From an uncultured Bacteroidales bacterium (GTDB taxonomy: Bacteria; Bacteroidota; Bacteroidia; Bacteroidales; UBA932), in contig ONKO01000006.1 in NCBI GenBank assembly GCA_900318445.1, forward strand, positions 1 to 64,000: a stretch of 64,000 bases of DNA, in the 5' to 3' direction. The position numbers and the translations under genes were made by a program. Below, piece by piece: positions 7,719 through 15,907 of this stretch. The notes below the pieces were generated by a model. That model was not told where the DNA came from and did not search any database. It saw only the letters and a program-made list of their open reading frames with translations. Numbering within the stretch: position 1 is the stretch's first letter; every line of letters begins with the position of its first letter.

Positions 7719-10162
7719 TACTGATTGAGGAAATGCTGCAGGATTCCATCCAGTTCTGCGATGTCCTTCACCAGAACCTCCCGCGGCTTGGCCCCGTTCT
7801 GCGGGCCCACGATGCCGGCGGCTTCCAGCTGGTCCATCACACGTCCTGCTTTTGCATATCCCATGCCAAGCTTTCGTTGAAGGTCGGAGGTGGAGCCCCG
7901 CTGATTGAGCACCACGGTGCGGGCCGCTTCCTCAAAGCGTTCGTCCAGAGCCTTCATGTCCACCATGCCGCCGTCCCCGCTGTCATTTCCCTCGCTGGGA
8001 GGTTCGGGCAGGTAATACGGCGTGTTGTAGCTCTTCTGATAGCCCACCTGGTCTCCGATGGATTTCGTGAGTCTCACGATTTCATCGTTGCCGATATAAG
8101 CGCACTGCACGCGTTCCATCTCGATGCCGCTGTAGAACAGCATGTCACCGCGGCCGATGAGTTTGTCGGCTCCGGGCTGGTCCAGGATGGTGGCAGAGTC
8201 GATGCGGGACGTAACGCGGAAGGCAATTCGCATGGGGAAGTTGGCCTTGATAAGGCCGGTAATGACGTCTACCGTCGGGCGCTGGGTGGCCAGGATGACG
8301 TGCAGGCCGGCGGCACGGCCCTTCTGGGCCAGGCGGATGACGGAGGTGGTGATGCTGCGGGCCAGGGCCTTGGACTCGGGACCGGCGCCCACCGACATGG
8401 TGAGGTCTGCGTACTCATCGATGACCGCCACAATGTACGGAAGGAAATGATGGCCTTCGTCGGAGCGCAGGTGATGCTCCTTCCACTTGCTGTTATAGAG
8501 CTTGATATTGTTGACAAAAGCCTTGGACAGGAGTTCGTAGCGGGCATCCATCTCCACGCAGAGGGACTGCAGCACGGCGGCGGCGTCCTTGGCGTTCTTC
8601 ACAATAGCGCGGTCCATTTCCTCCTGCTCGCTCACGGCGTTGGGAAGGACGGCCAGGTAGTGGTGCAGCAGACGCCCGTAGGAGGAGAATTCCACCATCT
8701 TGGGGTCTATGAACACGAACTTGAGCTCCGACGGGTGCTTGGCATACAGGAGCGAAGCCACTATCACATTGAGGCCCACGGACTTACCCTGCTTGGTAGC
8801 GCCAGCCACGAGGAGGTGAGGGGCATCGGCCAGGTCGAAGACCTTCACCTGCTGGGAGATGGTATAGCCGATGGCGACGGGCAGCTCCGCCTTGCTTTCG
8901 CGGAAGGCCTCGCTGTTGAGGAGGTTCTTCAGGGGCACGATGGATGCCTTGTCGTTGGCCACCTCGATGCCGACGGAATCGGCCAGTGTGACAATGCGCA
9001 CGCCGCGCGCCTGGAGGTTGATGCCGATGTCTTCCTGCAACTGCTTGATAGCCGATATCTTGACGCCGGGGGCGGGATATACCTTGTAAAGGGTGACGGT
9101 GGGGCCTACGATGGCCGTGACGTCCCGCACCTGGATCTTGTAGCTGGCCAGCGTGTTGCGGATGAGGGTGTTGTTGCGGACGAGCTCGTCCTGCTGCACT
9201 TTATGCAGGGCGTTTGTATAGTCTTCCAGAATGGAGAAGTCCGGGGTCTTGTACCGCGGCAGGCCGTCCGGGGGGTCCAGGCGGTTGTCGATGGGTTTGA
9301 GCGGTTCCTTCACTTCCTGCTCCAGGGTGTCGTCGGTGACAACTTTGAAGGAGGGGTCTTCCGGCTGTTCTGGTTGTTCTGCACCAGCGTCCGGGGCCAC
9401 GGTCTCCGGGACCGCAAAAGAGAAGGCCGATGCGGTCCCGGAGACCGTGGCTCCGGACGCTTCGCTAACCTCGTCCTGTTCAACAGATTCGTCGTTATGA
9501 TGGTAAGGTTCCTCTGCACCGGAGGCTGTATGTTCCGCCGGGGCATCGGCCTCATTTTCAGCACCGGCGGAACATACAGTCTCCGGTGCATCAGTACGTT
9601 TATGCCCCATAAGAAAGTCGCTGAAACGCTTGCTCATGCAGTAGAGCCAGATGACAAAAAGGGCGACGAGGATGCAGAGGGTGATGATTTCGCCTACGCG
9701 GAAGACGGTCCAGTTCACAAGGGCTGCGCCGGCACGGCCGCCAAGGCCGCCGCCAAAGACGTATTCCAGGTCCAGGAAGCGGCCGGCGAAGGCCAGGATC
9801 CAGGAAAGGAGGAAAGACAGGGAGAGCATGCCGTAGAACCACTTCCGAAGGGAGGCGCGGCAGCCGCTCCAGAGGCGCTTGAGGCACAGGACCAGGAGGA
9901 AGAGCACAGGGCAGAAGGCCGCGAGGCCGAAGGACTCGGTAACCAGGAAATAGCCGGCCGAGAGCCCCGTGGATGCGGCGGCATTCTGGGCGGCACCGCC
10001 GGCCGTGAGGGCGCTCTGGTCTGCCTTCCAGTTGCAGATGTAGGAGATGACCGACACGCTCACCCAGACCGTGAAGACCAGGATGAAGATGTTGGCTGCA
10101 TATCGGATACCGGCCTGCTGGCGTTCGCTCAGGCCCTCCCAGTATTTCTTGAAAGGATTCAT
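7718..10162 (-). CDS. ftsK: DNA translocase FtsK
   Basis: Septum-anchored ATPase that pumps chromosome ends during division and promotes dimer resolution. 814 residues: four membrane segments in the first ~180, a variable acidic linker (~185-300), then the motor. Walker A is GATKQGKS (454-461; a Lys replaces the usual Gly), and Walker B is AVIDEYAD. A C-terminal winged-helix gamma domain (STSDLQRKLGMGYAKAGRVM) reads orientation sequences. The ATG overlaps the stop of the DUF4290 gene (ATGA), and the LolA-like gene follows. The linker-coding DNA contains two long inverted repeats (9387-9460, 9515-9590), described separately. They keep the frame open and encode mirrored Ala/Glu/Val-rich peptides. 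Confidence 0.97.
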   Translation of the reverse strand: MNPFKKYWEGLSERQQAGIRYAANIFILVFTVWVSVSVISYICNWKADQSALTAGGAAQNAAASTGLSAGYFLVTESFGLAAFCPVLFLLVLCLKRLWSGCRASLRKWFYGMLSLSFLLSWILAFAGRFLDLEYVFGGGLGGRAGAALVNWTVFRVGEIITLCILVALFVIWLYCMSKRFSDFLMGHKRTDAPETVCSAGAENEADAPAEHTASGAEEPYHHNDESVEQDEVSEASGATVSGTASAFSFAVPETVAPDAGAEQPEQPEDPSFKVVTDDTLEQEVKEPLKPIDNRLDPPDGLPRYKTPDFSILEDYTNALHKVQQDELVRNNTLIRNTLASYKIQVRDVTAIVGPTVTLYKVYPAPGVKISAIKQLQEDIGINLQARGVRIVTLADSVGIEVANDKASIVPLKNLLNSEAFRESKAELPVAIGYTISQQVKVFDLADAPHLLVAGATKQGKSVGLNVIVASLLYAKHPSELKFVFIDPKMVEFSSYGRLLHHYLAVLPNAVSEQEEMDRAIVKNAKDAAAVLQSLCVEMDARYELLSKAFVNNIKLYNSKWKEHHLRSDEGHHFLPYIVAVIDEYADLTMSVGAGPESKALARSITTSVIRLAQKGRAAGLHVILATQRPTVDVITGLIKANFPMRIAFRVTSRIDSATILDQPGADKLIGRGDMLFYSGIEMERVQCAYIGNDEIVRLTKSIGDQVGYQKSYNTPYYLPEPPSEGNDSGDGGMVDMKALDERFEEAARTVVLNQRGSTSDLQRKLGMGYAKAGRVMDQLEAAGIVGPQNGAKPREVLVKDIAELDGILQHFLNQ
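9387..9460. repeat. Long inverted repeat inside the ftsK linker, hairpin 1
   Basis: Arms of 30 bases (9387-9416 and 9431-9460) are reverse complements with a single mismatch, around a 14-base loop. The octamer GGCCGATG spans 9425-9432, in the loop and the base of the second arm. It lies wholly within coding sequence and keeps the reading frame. Confidence 0.9.
9515..9590. repeat. Long inverted repeat inside the ftsK linker, hairpin 2
   Basis: Arms of 27 bases (9515-9541 and 9564-9590) are reverse complements with one mismatch around a 22-base loop. The loop carries CATCGGCC (9544-9551), the reverse of the octamer in hairpin 1. Confidence 0.9.
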
Positions 10163-10836
10163 TTCTTGCCCTTTTTACCACGGAAGTTCCGGTTGAACTT
10201 GCCGCTCTTGCCGCCGCCGTTACCGCCAAAGTTCAGGTTCATGCCCGGGCGGGCGAAGGAGGCATCGGCCGAGATCTTGGACAGCTCGATGCCTTCCGGC
10301 ACGCGTACGCGGCCGCCCGAGAGGCGTTCGATGTCCTGGAAGATGGTCTCGTCCGACACGGTGTCCTTGTTCCAGATGAGGTACTGCTGGCGCATGTAGA
10401 TGGCAAGGGAGCGGATCATGGCGGTCTTCATCTCGCCTTCGGGCTCGCTGGCAATGAGGTCCAGGATGCTCTCGATGTTGCGGCCGTAGTGACGGGCGCG
10501 GATGGGCTTGGTGTTGAGCGGGATGGGGTCCGGGCGGCTGTTCACGACCTCCGGGGTGGGCGCAGGGAAAGGAGCGTCTACGTCAAGGTCGTAGCCGGCG
10601 ATGATGAAAAGGTGGTCCCACAGCTTCTGGGACCAGTTTTCCTGCTGGTGCACCTGGGGGTTCAGGCTCTCCATGACCTTAACCACGGCGAAGGCCTGCT
10701 GGGTGCGTTTTTCCCGGTCTTCGATGGCCTTGAGCTGCTCTACCATGTGCAGCACGTTACGGCCGTACTCGGGCATCTCAAGTTTTTCGACTTCTGTATT
10801 GTAATAGAGTTTGATGGTGTTCTCGCTTGCTTCCAT
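10159..10836 (-). CDS. DUF4290 family protein
   Basis: Cytoplasmic protein of about 225 residues belonging to the Bacteroidota-specific DUF4290 family. No function is established to my knowledge. Features seen: a conserved central part (MPEYGRNVLHMVEQ; ENWSQKLWDHLFIIAGYDLD; RHYGRNIESI) and a glycine/lysine/arginine-rich tail ending GKSGKFNRNFRGKKGKK, which could bind nucleic acid (inference). I start at the ATG at 10836 (MEASENTIKLYYN), downstream of a TACCTTTG -7 box at 10858-10865; a longer frame to 10911 would run through that promoter and into addA. It is the first gene of the DUF4290-ftsK-lolA operon. Confidence 0.85.
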   Translation of the reverse strand: MEASENTIKLYYNTEVEKLEMPEYGRNVLHMVEQLKAIEDREKRTQQAFAVVKVMESLNPQVHQQENWSQKLWDHLFIIAGYDLDVDAPFPAPTPEVVNSRPDPIPLNTKPIRARHYGRNIESILDLIASEPEGEMKTAMIRSLAIYMRQQYLIWNKDTVSDETIFQDIERLSGGRVRVPEGIELSKISADASFARPGMNLNFGGNGGGKSGKFNRNFRGKKGKK

Positions 10837-10849
10837 AGAATAATGTGTT

Positions 10850-13837
10850 TCAACCTGCAAAGGTAATGAAATTATCTTCCAAATACCAGAGGTATCCGGC
10901 AACTTTTGCATGGCCCATCTGGCGGTAGAGGTTCATATAACGCTGCACCTGACGGCTGTAGGACGGATTGGGAGCGCCGAACTTGTAGTCTATGACGTCT
11001 ACGCTGCCGTCTGCTCCGATGACCACGCGGTCGGGGCGGTATTCCCTTCCGTCCGGGCCGATGACGGCCGCCTCGGAGAGAATGCGCGCACCGGGAGCGA
11101 ACCAGCCGCGGCCGGAGACGGAGTCCAGGCGCTCCTTCAGGAAGGAAAGGGTTTCCGCACGGGCATCGGCCGGCAGTTCGCCGGAGCGGACGGCGGCTTC
11201 GACGGCTTCCGGGAGGTCATCGGCCACCCTCACGCGGGAGAGGATGCCGTGCAGGACGGTTCCGCGGATGCGGCGGCTGGCTTCGAGACCAACGCTGCCG
11301 TCGGCGCCAAAGTAATCGGCGGCTTCGGGGCTGAACTTGAGGCGGTTGCCGCTGTCGGCCGGGAACGAGGCGTATCCGGCTTCGAGGGTGACGGAGCCGT
11401 CTTCCTCGCGCTTCAGGGTGCTGAGGTCGTAGGGCGTTCCTTCGCAGAAGGAGGTGCTGCCCACAAAGGTGTAGAAAAGGTGCGAGAGGTTCTTGGGATC
11501 CTCCGGGTCGAAGCTCTTCGGGAGGGGGGCAGCGATGATCTTGAGGCCGTACTTGGCCCGCGTGAGGGCTACGTAGAAGACGTTGATATTGTCAATGGCC
11601 TGGCGGATGCGTTCCTCGCGGTAGTCTTCCTCGAAGAAGGTCTGGGCCGCGCCGCTGTCCAGCTTGACGCGGTAGACGCCATCGGCCTTTCCTTCCAGCT
11701 CGCTGCCCCTCAGGGCAGGCGCGCGCCAGCAGGCGCTACCCTTGAAGAGGGTCACTTTGTCGGCGAAGGGGACGATGACGAAGGGGAACTCCAGGCCCTT
11801 GGACTTGTGGATGGTCATGACGCGCACGGAGTTGCCGCGCTGGGGAGAGGCGATTTTGGGCTCTGCGTCATTCCAGGCCTTGAGGAAGGCGTCCAGTTTG
11901 TTGCCGTTCAGGGAGATCCAGTCCTGGAGGAAGTCCATGAAGGACTGGATGTAGGGGATTTCGGCCTCGAAACGCTCGGGATCGGCCTTCCGGATATCCC
12001 GGAGAAGGGCCTCGGCGAGGTCTGTGAGGGAGTGGTAGCCGGAGGGGATGGACACCTGCATGCTGCGGGCCAGGTAACCGGCTACGTCGGGGGCGTCTTC
12101 GCGGGGCGGGGCTTCTACCAGCGAGAGCTGGGACACCAGGCGGCGCACGGTGACGGAGGTCTTCACGAAGAGGGAGTCGTCGGATACTACCGGGATCTTG
12201 TTTTTGAGAAGCTCGGCGGCGATGGCCGATCCTTCGGCGTTGCCACGCACGAGGATGGCGACATCGGCCCACTCCCCTCCCCTTTCCTTTACCTCGGAGA
12301 GGGTGGCGAGGATTTCCGCCATCTGGTCGTCGGAGAAGACCACCTCCACGGAGCCGTCGGCGGGGTCCGGGAAACGGGCGGCCTGGGCGACATCGGCATA
12401 GACGGGGCCGATGACGGTGGTTCCGAGGATGCTGTCCAGGCGGGCCGATGCGTAGGCGAAGAAGCGGTTGTTGAAATCCACGATGGCGCGGCAGGTGCGG
12501 TAGTTGCTGTCCAGCACTTCTACCCGGGCGGCCGGGAATTCCTGCTGCAGGCGGCTGTCCAGGAGGTCCCAGTCGCTGCCCCGCCAGCGGTAGATGCTCT
12601 GCTTGACGTCTCCTACCACCAGGGAATCGCTGCCCTGCGCCACGCTGTTGCGAAGGAGGGGGCGGAAGTTGTCCCACTGGATGTCGGCGGTGTCCTGGAA
12701 CTCGTCCAGGAGGAAGTCGTCGTAGCGGACGCCCAGTTTTTCGTAGATGAAGGGGGCGTCGGTGCCGTCGATGATGCCTCTGAGGATGGTATTGCTGTCG
12801 TCGAGGGACAGGAGGTTTTTCTCTTTCTGGATATCCACGAAAGCCTGACGGAGCTCGGCGGCTACGCCCAGGCTGTAGAGCTGTTCGAGGATGATGCCGG
12901 CGGTATTGTAGGCTTTGAAGGGCTGGCCGGTGAAAAGGTCTGTGAAGGTTTTTATCGGAGCGTCAAGAGCCCCGTGCAGGGCGTCCTTCAGATGGGCCTT
13001 GGACTTGGAGAACCACTGGTCCGGGTCCTGGGCTTTGGCAAGGAAGGCGTCCGTGGGGCGGGATGTTCCCTTTACGGAGTCTGTGTAATTGTAGAGGGCT
13101 TTGAGGAAGCCACGGTTGGAGTCCGCGGGGTCTACCCCGGCCCCGCTCAGGGCATCGAGGGCGGCTTTGGCTGCCGTTTGGACGCGTTCTTCGAAGGTTT
13201 TGCGAACGGCCTTGCAGGTTTTGCGGAGGGGTTCCAGGGAGGTTCTGGGGATGTCTTTTCCTTCCGGAAGGTCCCGGAGGCTGGAGGCCATTTCGCGGAG
13301 GCTGTCCTCAAGGGAGAAGCGGCCGCGCTGCTCCAGGGATTCGCGAACGCTGCCGGTAAGCCAGTTCAGGAGCGTACGGTCTCCTTCTTCGCTGAGGCCG
13401 TCCAGCACGCGGTCTACGCTTTCACTCACCAGGGCTTCGCGGTCCAGCTGCACCTGATAGGATGCGAACTGGCCTATTTCCCGGGAAAACGCGCGCAGGG
13501 TTTGCTGGAAGAACTTGTCAATGGTACTCACGGCAAAGGCGGAGTAGTCGTGCAGGATGCCGGAGAGCTGCTGCCGGGCCTTTTTCTGGATTTCCGTAAG
13601 GGACCCCAGCTTTTCCAGGTCCTCACGATACGGCGACCCGGCCGGATCTTTCGCCAGCTGGTTAAGCTCCTTCAGGATACGACGCTTCATCTCGTCCGTG
13701 GCCTTGTTGGTGAACGTCACGGCCAGCACGTGCCGGTACGCATCCGGCCGCTCGCTCATCATCAGGAGCCTGATGTACTCCCTTGCCAGGTTATATGTCT
13801 TGCCGGACCCTGCCGACGCCTTGAGTATCTTGAGCAT
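10850..13837 (-). CDS. AddA-type UvrD/Rep helicase with C-terminal nuclease domain
   Basis: Repairs double-strand DNA ends by unwinding and resecting them for recombination. 995 residues. Helicase motifs: Walker A ASAGSGKT (7-14), DEFQDTADIQW (motif II), VGDVKQSIYRWRGSDW (motif III) and VRVMTIHKSKGLEFPFVIVP (motifs V-VI region). The C-terminus has a PD-(D/E)XK nuclease core: RPDRVV, then DVIDYKFG and QVQRYMNLYRQM. This architecture is AddA of AddAB (RecB-like). An addB partner, often next to addA in Bacteroidota, is not seen; upstream lies only repeat DNA and a transposase. The -7 box TATCTTTG (13844-13851) is only 6 bases before the ATG. Confidence 0.9.
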   Translation of the reverse strand: MLKILKASAGSGKTYNLAREYIRLLMMSERPDAYRHVLAVTFTNKATDEMKRRILKELNQLAKDPAGSPYREDLEKLGSLTEIQKKARQQLSGILHDYSAFAVSTIDKFFQQTLRAFSREIGQFASYQVQLDREALVSESVDRVLDGLSEEGDRTLLNWLTGSVRESLEQRGRFSLEDSLREMASSLRDLPEGKDIPRTSLEPLRKTCKAVRKTFEERVQTAAKAALDALSGAGVDPADSNRGFLKALYNYTDSVKGTSRPTDAFLAKAQDPDQWFSKSKAHLKDALHGALDAPIKTFTDLFTGQPFKAYNTAGIILEQLYSLGVAAELRQAFVDIQKEKNLLSLDDSNTILRGIIDGTDAPFIYEKLGVRYDDFLLDEFQDTADIQWDNFRPLLRNSVAQGSDSLVVGDVKQSIYRWRGSDWDLLDSRLQQEFPAARVEVLDSNYRTCRAIVDFNNRFFAYASARLDSILGTTVIGPVYADVAQAARFPDPADGSVEVVFSDDQMAEILATLSEVKERGGEWADVAILVRGNAEGSAIAAELLKNKIPVVSDDSLFVKTSVTVRRLVSQLSLVEAPPREDAPDVAGYLARSMQVSIPSGYHSLTDLAEALLRDIRKADPERFEAEIPYIQSFMDFLQDWISLNGNKLDAFLKAWNDAEPKIASPQRGNSVRVMTIHKSKGLEFPFVIVPFADKVTLFKGSACWRAPALRGSELEGKADGVYRVKLDSGAAQTFFEEDYREERIRQAIDNINVFYVALTRAKYGLKIIAAPLPKSFDPEDPKNLSHLFYTFVGSTSFCEGTPYDLSTLKREEDGSVTLEAGYASFPADSGNRLKFSPEAADYFGADGSVGLEASRRIRGTVLHGILSRVRVADDLPEAVEAAVRSGELPADARAETLSFLKERLDSVSGRGWFAPGARILSEAAVIGPDGREYRPDRVVIGADGSVDVIDYKFGAPNPSYSRQVQRYMNLYRQMGHAKVAGYLWYLEDNFITFAG
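10858..10865 (-). promoter_or_regulatory. -7 box of the DUF4290-ftsK-lolA operon
   Basis: TACCTTTG on the minus strand, about 20 bases before the DUF4290 ATG and inside the 3' end of addA, matches TAnnTTTG. This suggests ftsK can be transcribed independently of addA. Confidence 0.55.
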
Positions 13838-13843
13838 ACCTTA

Positions 13844-13851
13844 CAAAGATA
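13844..13851 (-). promoter_or_regulatory. addA promoter -7 box, possibly leaderless
   Basis: TATCTTTG on the minus strand ends 6 bases before the addA ATG, so transcription would begin at or very near the start codon. Confidence 0.55.
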
Positions 13852-13894
13852 GGGTTTTTCCCGGATTCCGGCAATATCGGGCCGTGCCGTGCCG

Positions 13895-14080
13895 GGCTCA
13901 GCGGCGCAGGTCCCGGGGCCAATGGCGCAAGTTCCGGGGCCGATGGCGCAGGTTCCGGGACCGATGGCGCAGGTCCCGGGGCCAATGGCGCAAGTTCCGG
14001 GGCCGATGGCGCAGGTTCCGGGCTCAATGGCGCAGGTTCCGGGGCCGATGGCGCAGGTTCCGGGCTTTTCGGCAATGCCA
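13895..14080 (+). repeat. 21-bp minisatellite (GGCGCAGGTTCCGGGGCCGAT type)
   Basis: About eight to nine imperfect copies of a 21-bp unit alternate GCAGGTTCC with GCAAGTTCC or GCAGGTCCC, and GGCCGATGG with GGCCAATGG or GACCGATGG. Read in one frame it would encode a MAQVPGP heptapeptide repeat, but there is no start context or conserved protein. The copies form a higher-order pattern, so larger blocks were also duplicated. Confidence 0.85.
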
Positions 14081-14088
14081 CCGTTCCG

Positions 14089-14198
14089 CCGTGGCGCTTA
14101 ACCTACTTATTATCAATTAATTAGAGTAACTGACGGGTATCAAAAAGCAACCCGTCAGTTACTCTAACGCGCTGACTTTCAACGAATTAACCGCCACG
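14089..14198 (+). repeat. 110-bp palindromic element R2
   Basis: Outer arm CCGTGGCGCTTA at the left and TTAACCGCCACG at the right. The central hairpin TTAGAGTAACTGACGGGT (from 14121) pairs with ACCCGTCAGTTACTCTAA. It lies on the 3' side of the RAYT transposase, whose 5' side carries R3. Confidence 0.9.
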
Positions 14199-14245
14199 AC
14201 TTTTCGAGGGTTCGCCACACCGGAACGTCCGTCAACACGGTCTGC

Positions 14246-14370
14246 CGGAGTCATCGGCCACACGCCACACCATGACTATCGGCCACACGCCACACCATGA
14301 CTATCGGCCACACGCCACACCATGACTATCGGCCACACGACCCGCCATGACTATCGGCCACAGGGTCGGT
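14246..14370 (+). repeat. 25-bp tandem repeat overlapping the transposase 3' end
   Basis: Units of CATGACTATCGGCCACACGC plus CACAC start at 14271, 14296, 14321 and 14346 (the last degenerate), with a partial unit before them. Each contains ATCGGCC. The transposase stop codon and its last ten or so residues lie in this repeat. Confidence 0.85.
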
Positions 14371-15282
14371 CACGGGCAGGCGGAGGAACTTGAGGATCTG
14401 CTTCCGTGGGGCTACGGTGCGGGTCTCCAGAAACGGGACAAGCGCATAACGACCGGCTTCAGGCATGAGGAAAAGGTCATGGATATCGGCGAGTCCCTTC
14501 TCTGCCATCAGGGAGCGTGTCATTTGGGCGTAGACCTTGTCGTCCCAGCCTACGAACTTCTCTTCAATGTCATGCTCGCTGCCTTTTGTCAGGCGCATGG
14601 CTTCGAGCATGGCTTCATAGCTGCCAAAGTACGCGATAGCCGCCTCGTAGTCTATTACATTATAAGAGGTCACAATGAAGTCGGCCAGTTGCTGCCGTTC
14701 CATGGAGCCCAGGGGCTTAAAGAGCCACTGAAGGGTCTGGTAGCGAAGCGGCTGGTTCTTGCCGGCCTTGTCCCTGACCAGCGACACGGCGCGGCGCAGT
14801 GCCTTCGACGCCGATGCGAGCCTGAGCGGCTCGGAGAACGGGTGGTCATTGTGGTAATAAGCCAGAAAGGACCAGCGGTACTCTGCTGCCAGGGCGGAGA
14901 GTTTTCGCTCCGGACCGTTGTTACCCAGATAGATAAGGGCCGTCCTTACACTTTTGTCTCCCATCTTGGGAGCACTGCCAAAGGGCTTGAGAAACAAAGG
15001 TGTCGGATGATGACACATTCTGTTCTGCATGGAAGCGAAGTGGGTCGTATACTCCTGCACAAAGGCCGACAACTCTTCACTCTCCTGCGCGCGAGTACAG
15101 TGGTGCAGGTGGTCTGGCATCAGGACCAGCGACAGAACACTTACCCGGTGCCTGCGGGCCGAGGCACAGATGAACGTGAAACAGGCAAGATAGTCCGAAA
15201 CGTTGTAAAACAGGACCTCCTCCCCCGCGGTTTTCTGAAAACAGTGGTTAACCGCTCCTGGAATAAACCTTCTTTTATGCAT
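14326..15282 (-). CDS. REP-associated tyrosine transposase (RAYT, Y1/IS200-like HUH family)
   Basis: Single-strand DNA nickase-transposase of the HUH class, about 318 residues from the ATG at 15282 (MHKRRFIPGAVNHC). It has the RAYT-like N-terminus, the metal-binding HUH motif MPDHLHH (His58, His60) and a candidate nucleophile Tyr118 in IYLGNNGPERKL, a position like the conserved Y..NP of RAYTs. The C-terminal half (about 150-318) is an extra domain I do not recognise. An in-frame extension to 15444 lacks family similarity. The last residues (ADSHGGSCGR) are encoded by the 25-bp tandem repeat. Flanking 110-bp elements R2 and R3 make it the likely agent of that repeat family. No RNA-guide gene or partner protein is adjacent. 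Confidence 0.88.
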   Translation of the reverse strand: MHKRRFIPGAVNHCFQKTAGEEVLFYNVSDYLACFTFICASARRHRVSVLSLVLMPDHLHHCTRAQESEELSAFVQEYTTHFASMQNRMCHHPTPLFLKPFGSAPKMGDKSVRTALIYLGNNGPERKLSALAAEYRWSFLAYYHNDHPFSEPLRLASASKALRRAVSLVRDKAGKNQPLRYQTLQWLFKPLGSMERQQLADFIVTSYNVIDYEAAIAYFGSYEAMLEAMRLTKGSEHDIEEKFVGWDDKVYAQMTRSLMAEKGLADIHDLFLMPEAGRYALVPFLETRTVAPRKQILKFLRLPVTDPVADSHGGSCGR

Positions 15283-15456
15283 ATCTTGGCGGCACGGCCT
15301 AATCCGCGCCTTCATAAAGTTAGGACAAGTTTGGCAGACCATCACCCAATCGGCTAAAACAAAATGCAGATTTTTATGTTTTAGCCACTTTCGTTCATTC
15401 GTCCCTGAAATCTGGGACGAAAATAAGCGGCTAAAACCACACATGCGACATTTTGA

Positions 15457-15566
15457 CCGTGGCGGCTAATGCGCTGATTAATAACCGATTAGAGTAACTG
15501 ACGGGTCACTTTTCGATACCCGTCAGTTACTCTAACGAGCTCTCTCTCAGCGAGTTAAGCGCCACG
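15457..15566 (+). repeat. 110-bp palindromic element R3
   Basis: Outer arms CCGTGGCGGCTAA and TTAAGCGCCACG. The central stem TTAGAGTAACTGACGGGT starts 32 bases in (15489), as in every other copy. It lies upstream of the transposase start. Confidence 0.9.
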
Positions 15567-15835
15567 CCCGATGAGAAGGGCGAGGGAGAGACAGCGGGGA
15601 GGCCGAGGGCGGGCCGAGGGACAGGGCCGAGGGCAGGCCGAGGGGCAGGGCTGAAGGCCAGGCAGAGGAGCAGGGCCGATGCCAGGCCGAGGGCCGGGGC
15701 TGAAGGCCAGGCAGAGGAGCAGGGCCGATGCCAGGCCGAGGGCCGGATGCCAGGCCGAGGGCCTGGGCCGATGCCGGGCCGAGGGACAGGGCCGATGCCG
15801 CCCCGGCCCCAGCACCACCCCCAACACCACCCCCA
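15567..15835 (+). repeat. Low-complexity GGCCGA-rich tract with a 49-bp duplication
   Basis: Irregular repeats of AGGCCGAGGGCAGGGCCGAT. Within it a 49-bp unit is duplicated (15649 and 15698). It directly follows R3. Confidence 0.75.
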
Positions 15836-15874
15836 ACCGCCTCAACCCCGCACTTGTTAAAATTTCCTAAAAAT

Positions 15875-15907
15875 TTATTGCAATTCGATAAATAATTATT
15901 ATATTTG
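15875..15907 (+). promoter_or_regulatory. Promoter of the NfeD-like/flotillin operon
   Basis: TTATTG (15875-15880), a 19-base gap and TATATTTG (15900-15907) fit the Bacteroidota -33/-7 pattern. The ATG follows 26 bases later. Confidence 0.65.

Larger units (their letters stand above)
13838..14325. other. Gene-free minisatellite region between addA and the transposase
   Basis: It contains the addA promoter, a 21-bp minisatellite (about 13895-14080), 110-bp element R2 (14089-14198) and most of a 25-bp tandem repeat (14246-14370). Frames stay open through the minisatellite only because 21 is a multiple of three; I call no gene. Confidence 0.8.
14089..15566. mobile_element. RAYT cassette bracketed by two 110-bp palindromic elements
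   Basis: R2 (14089-14198) and R3 (15457-15566) enclose the transposase gene and nothing else except the 25-bp tandem repeat, giving a unit of about 1.48 kb. Seen: same-length ends around a single HUH transposase. Inference: this is the parental locus from which the solo copies R1, R4, R5 and R6 derive. RAYTs are usually regarded as domesticated and single-copy, so the unit need not move as a whole. Confidence 0.6.

Noticed and set aside
7733-10399. A long plus-strand open frame opposite ftsK (and similar ones opposite addA, susC, nrdD and the flotillin gene)
   Set aside because: GC-rich codon use keeps antisense frames open. None shows a family motif, signal peptide or promoter, and each mirrors a clear gene.
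13889-14101. A possible MAQVPGP-repeat protein
   Set aside because: Frames are open on both strands only because the 21-bp unit is a multiple of three; there is no start signal.
14246-14370. CRISPR array or att site at the 25-bp repeat
   Set aside because: Units are head-to-tail with no unique spacers. It is a simple tandem repeat.
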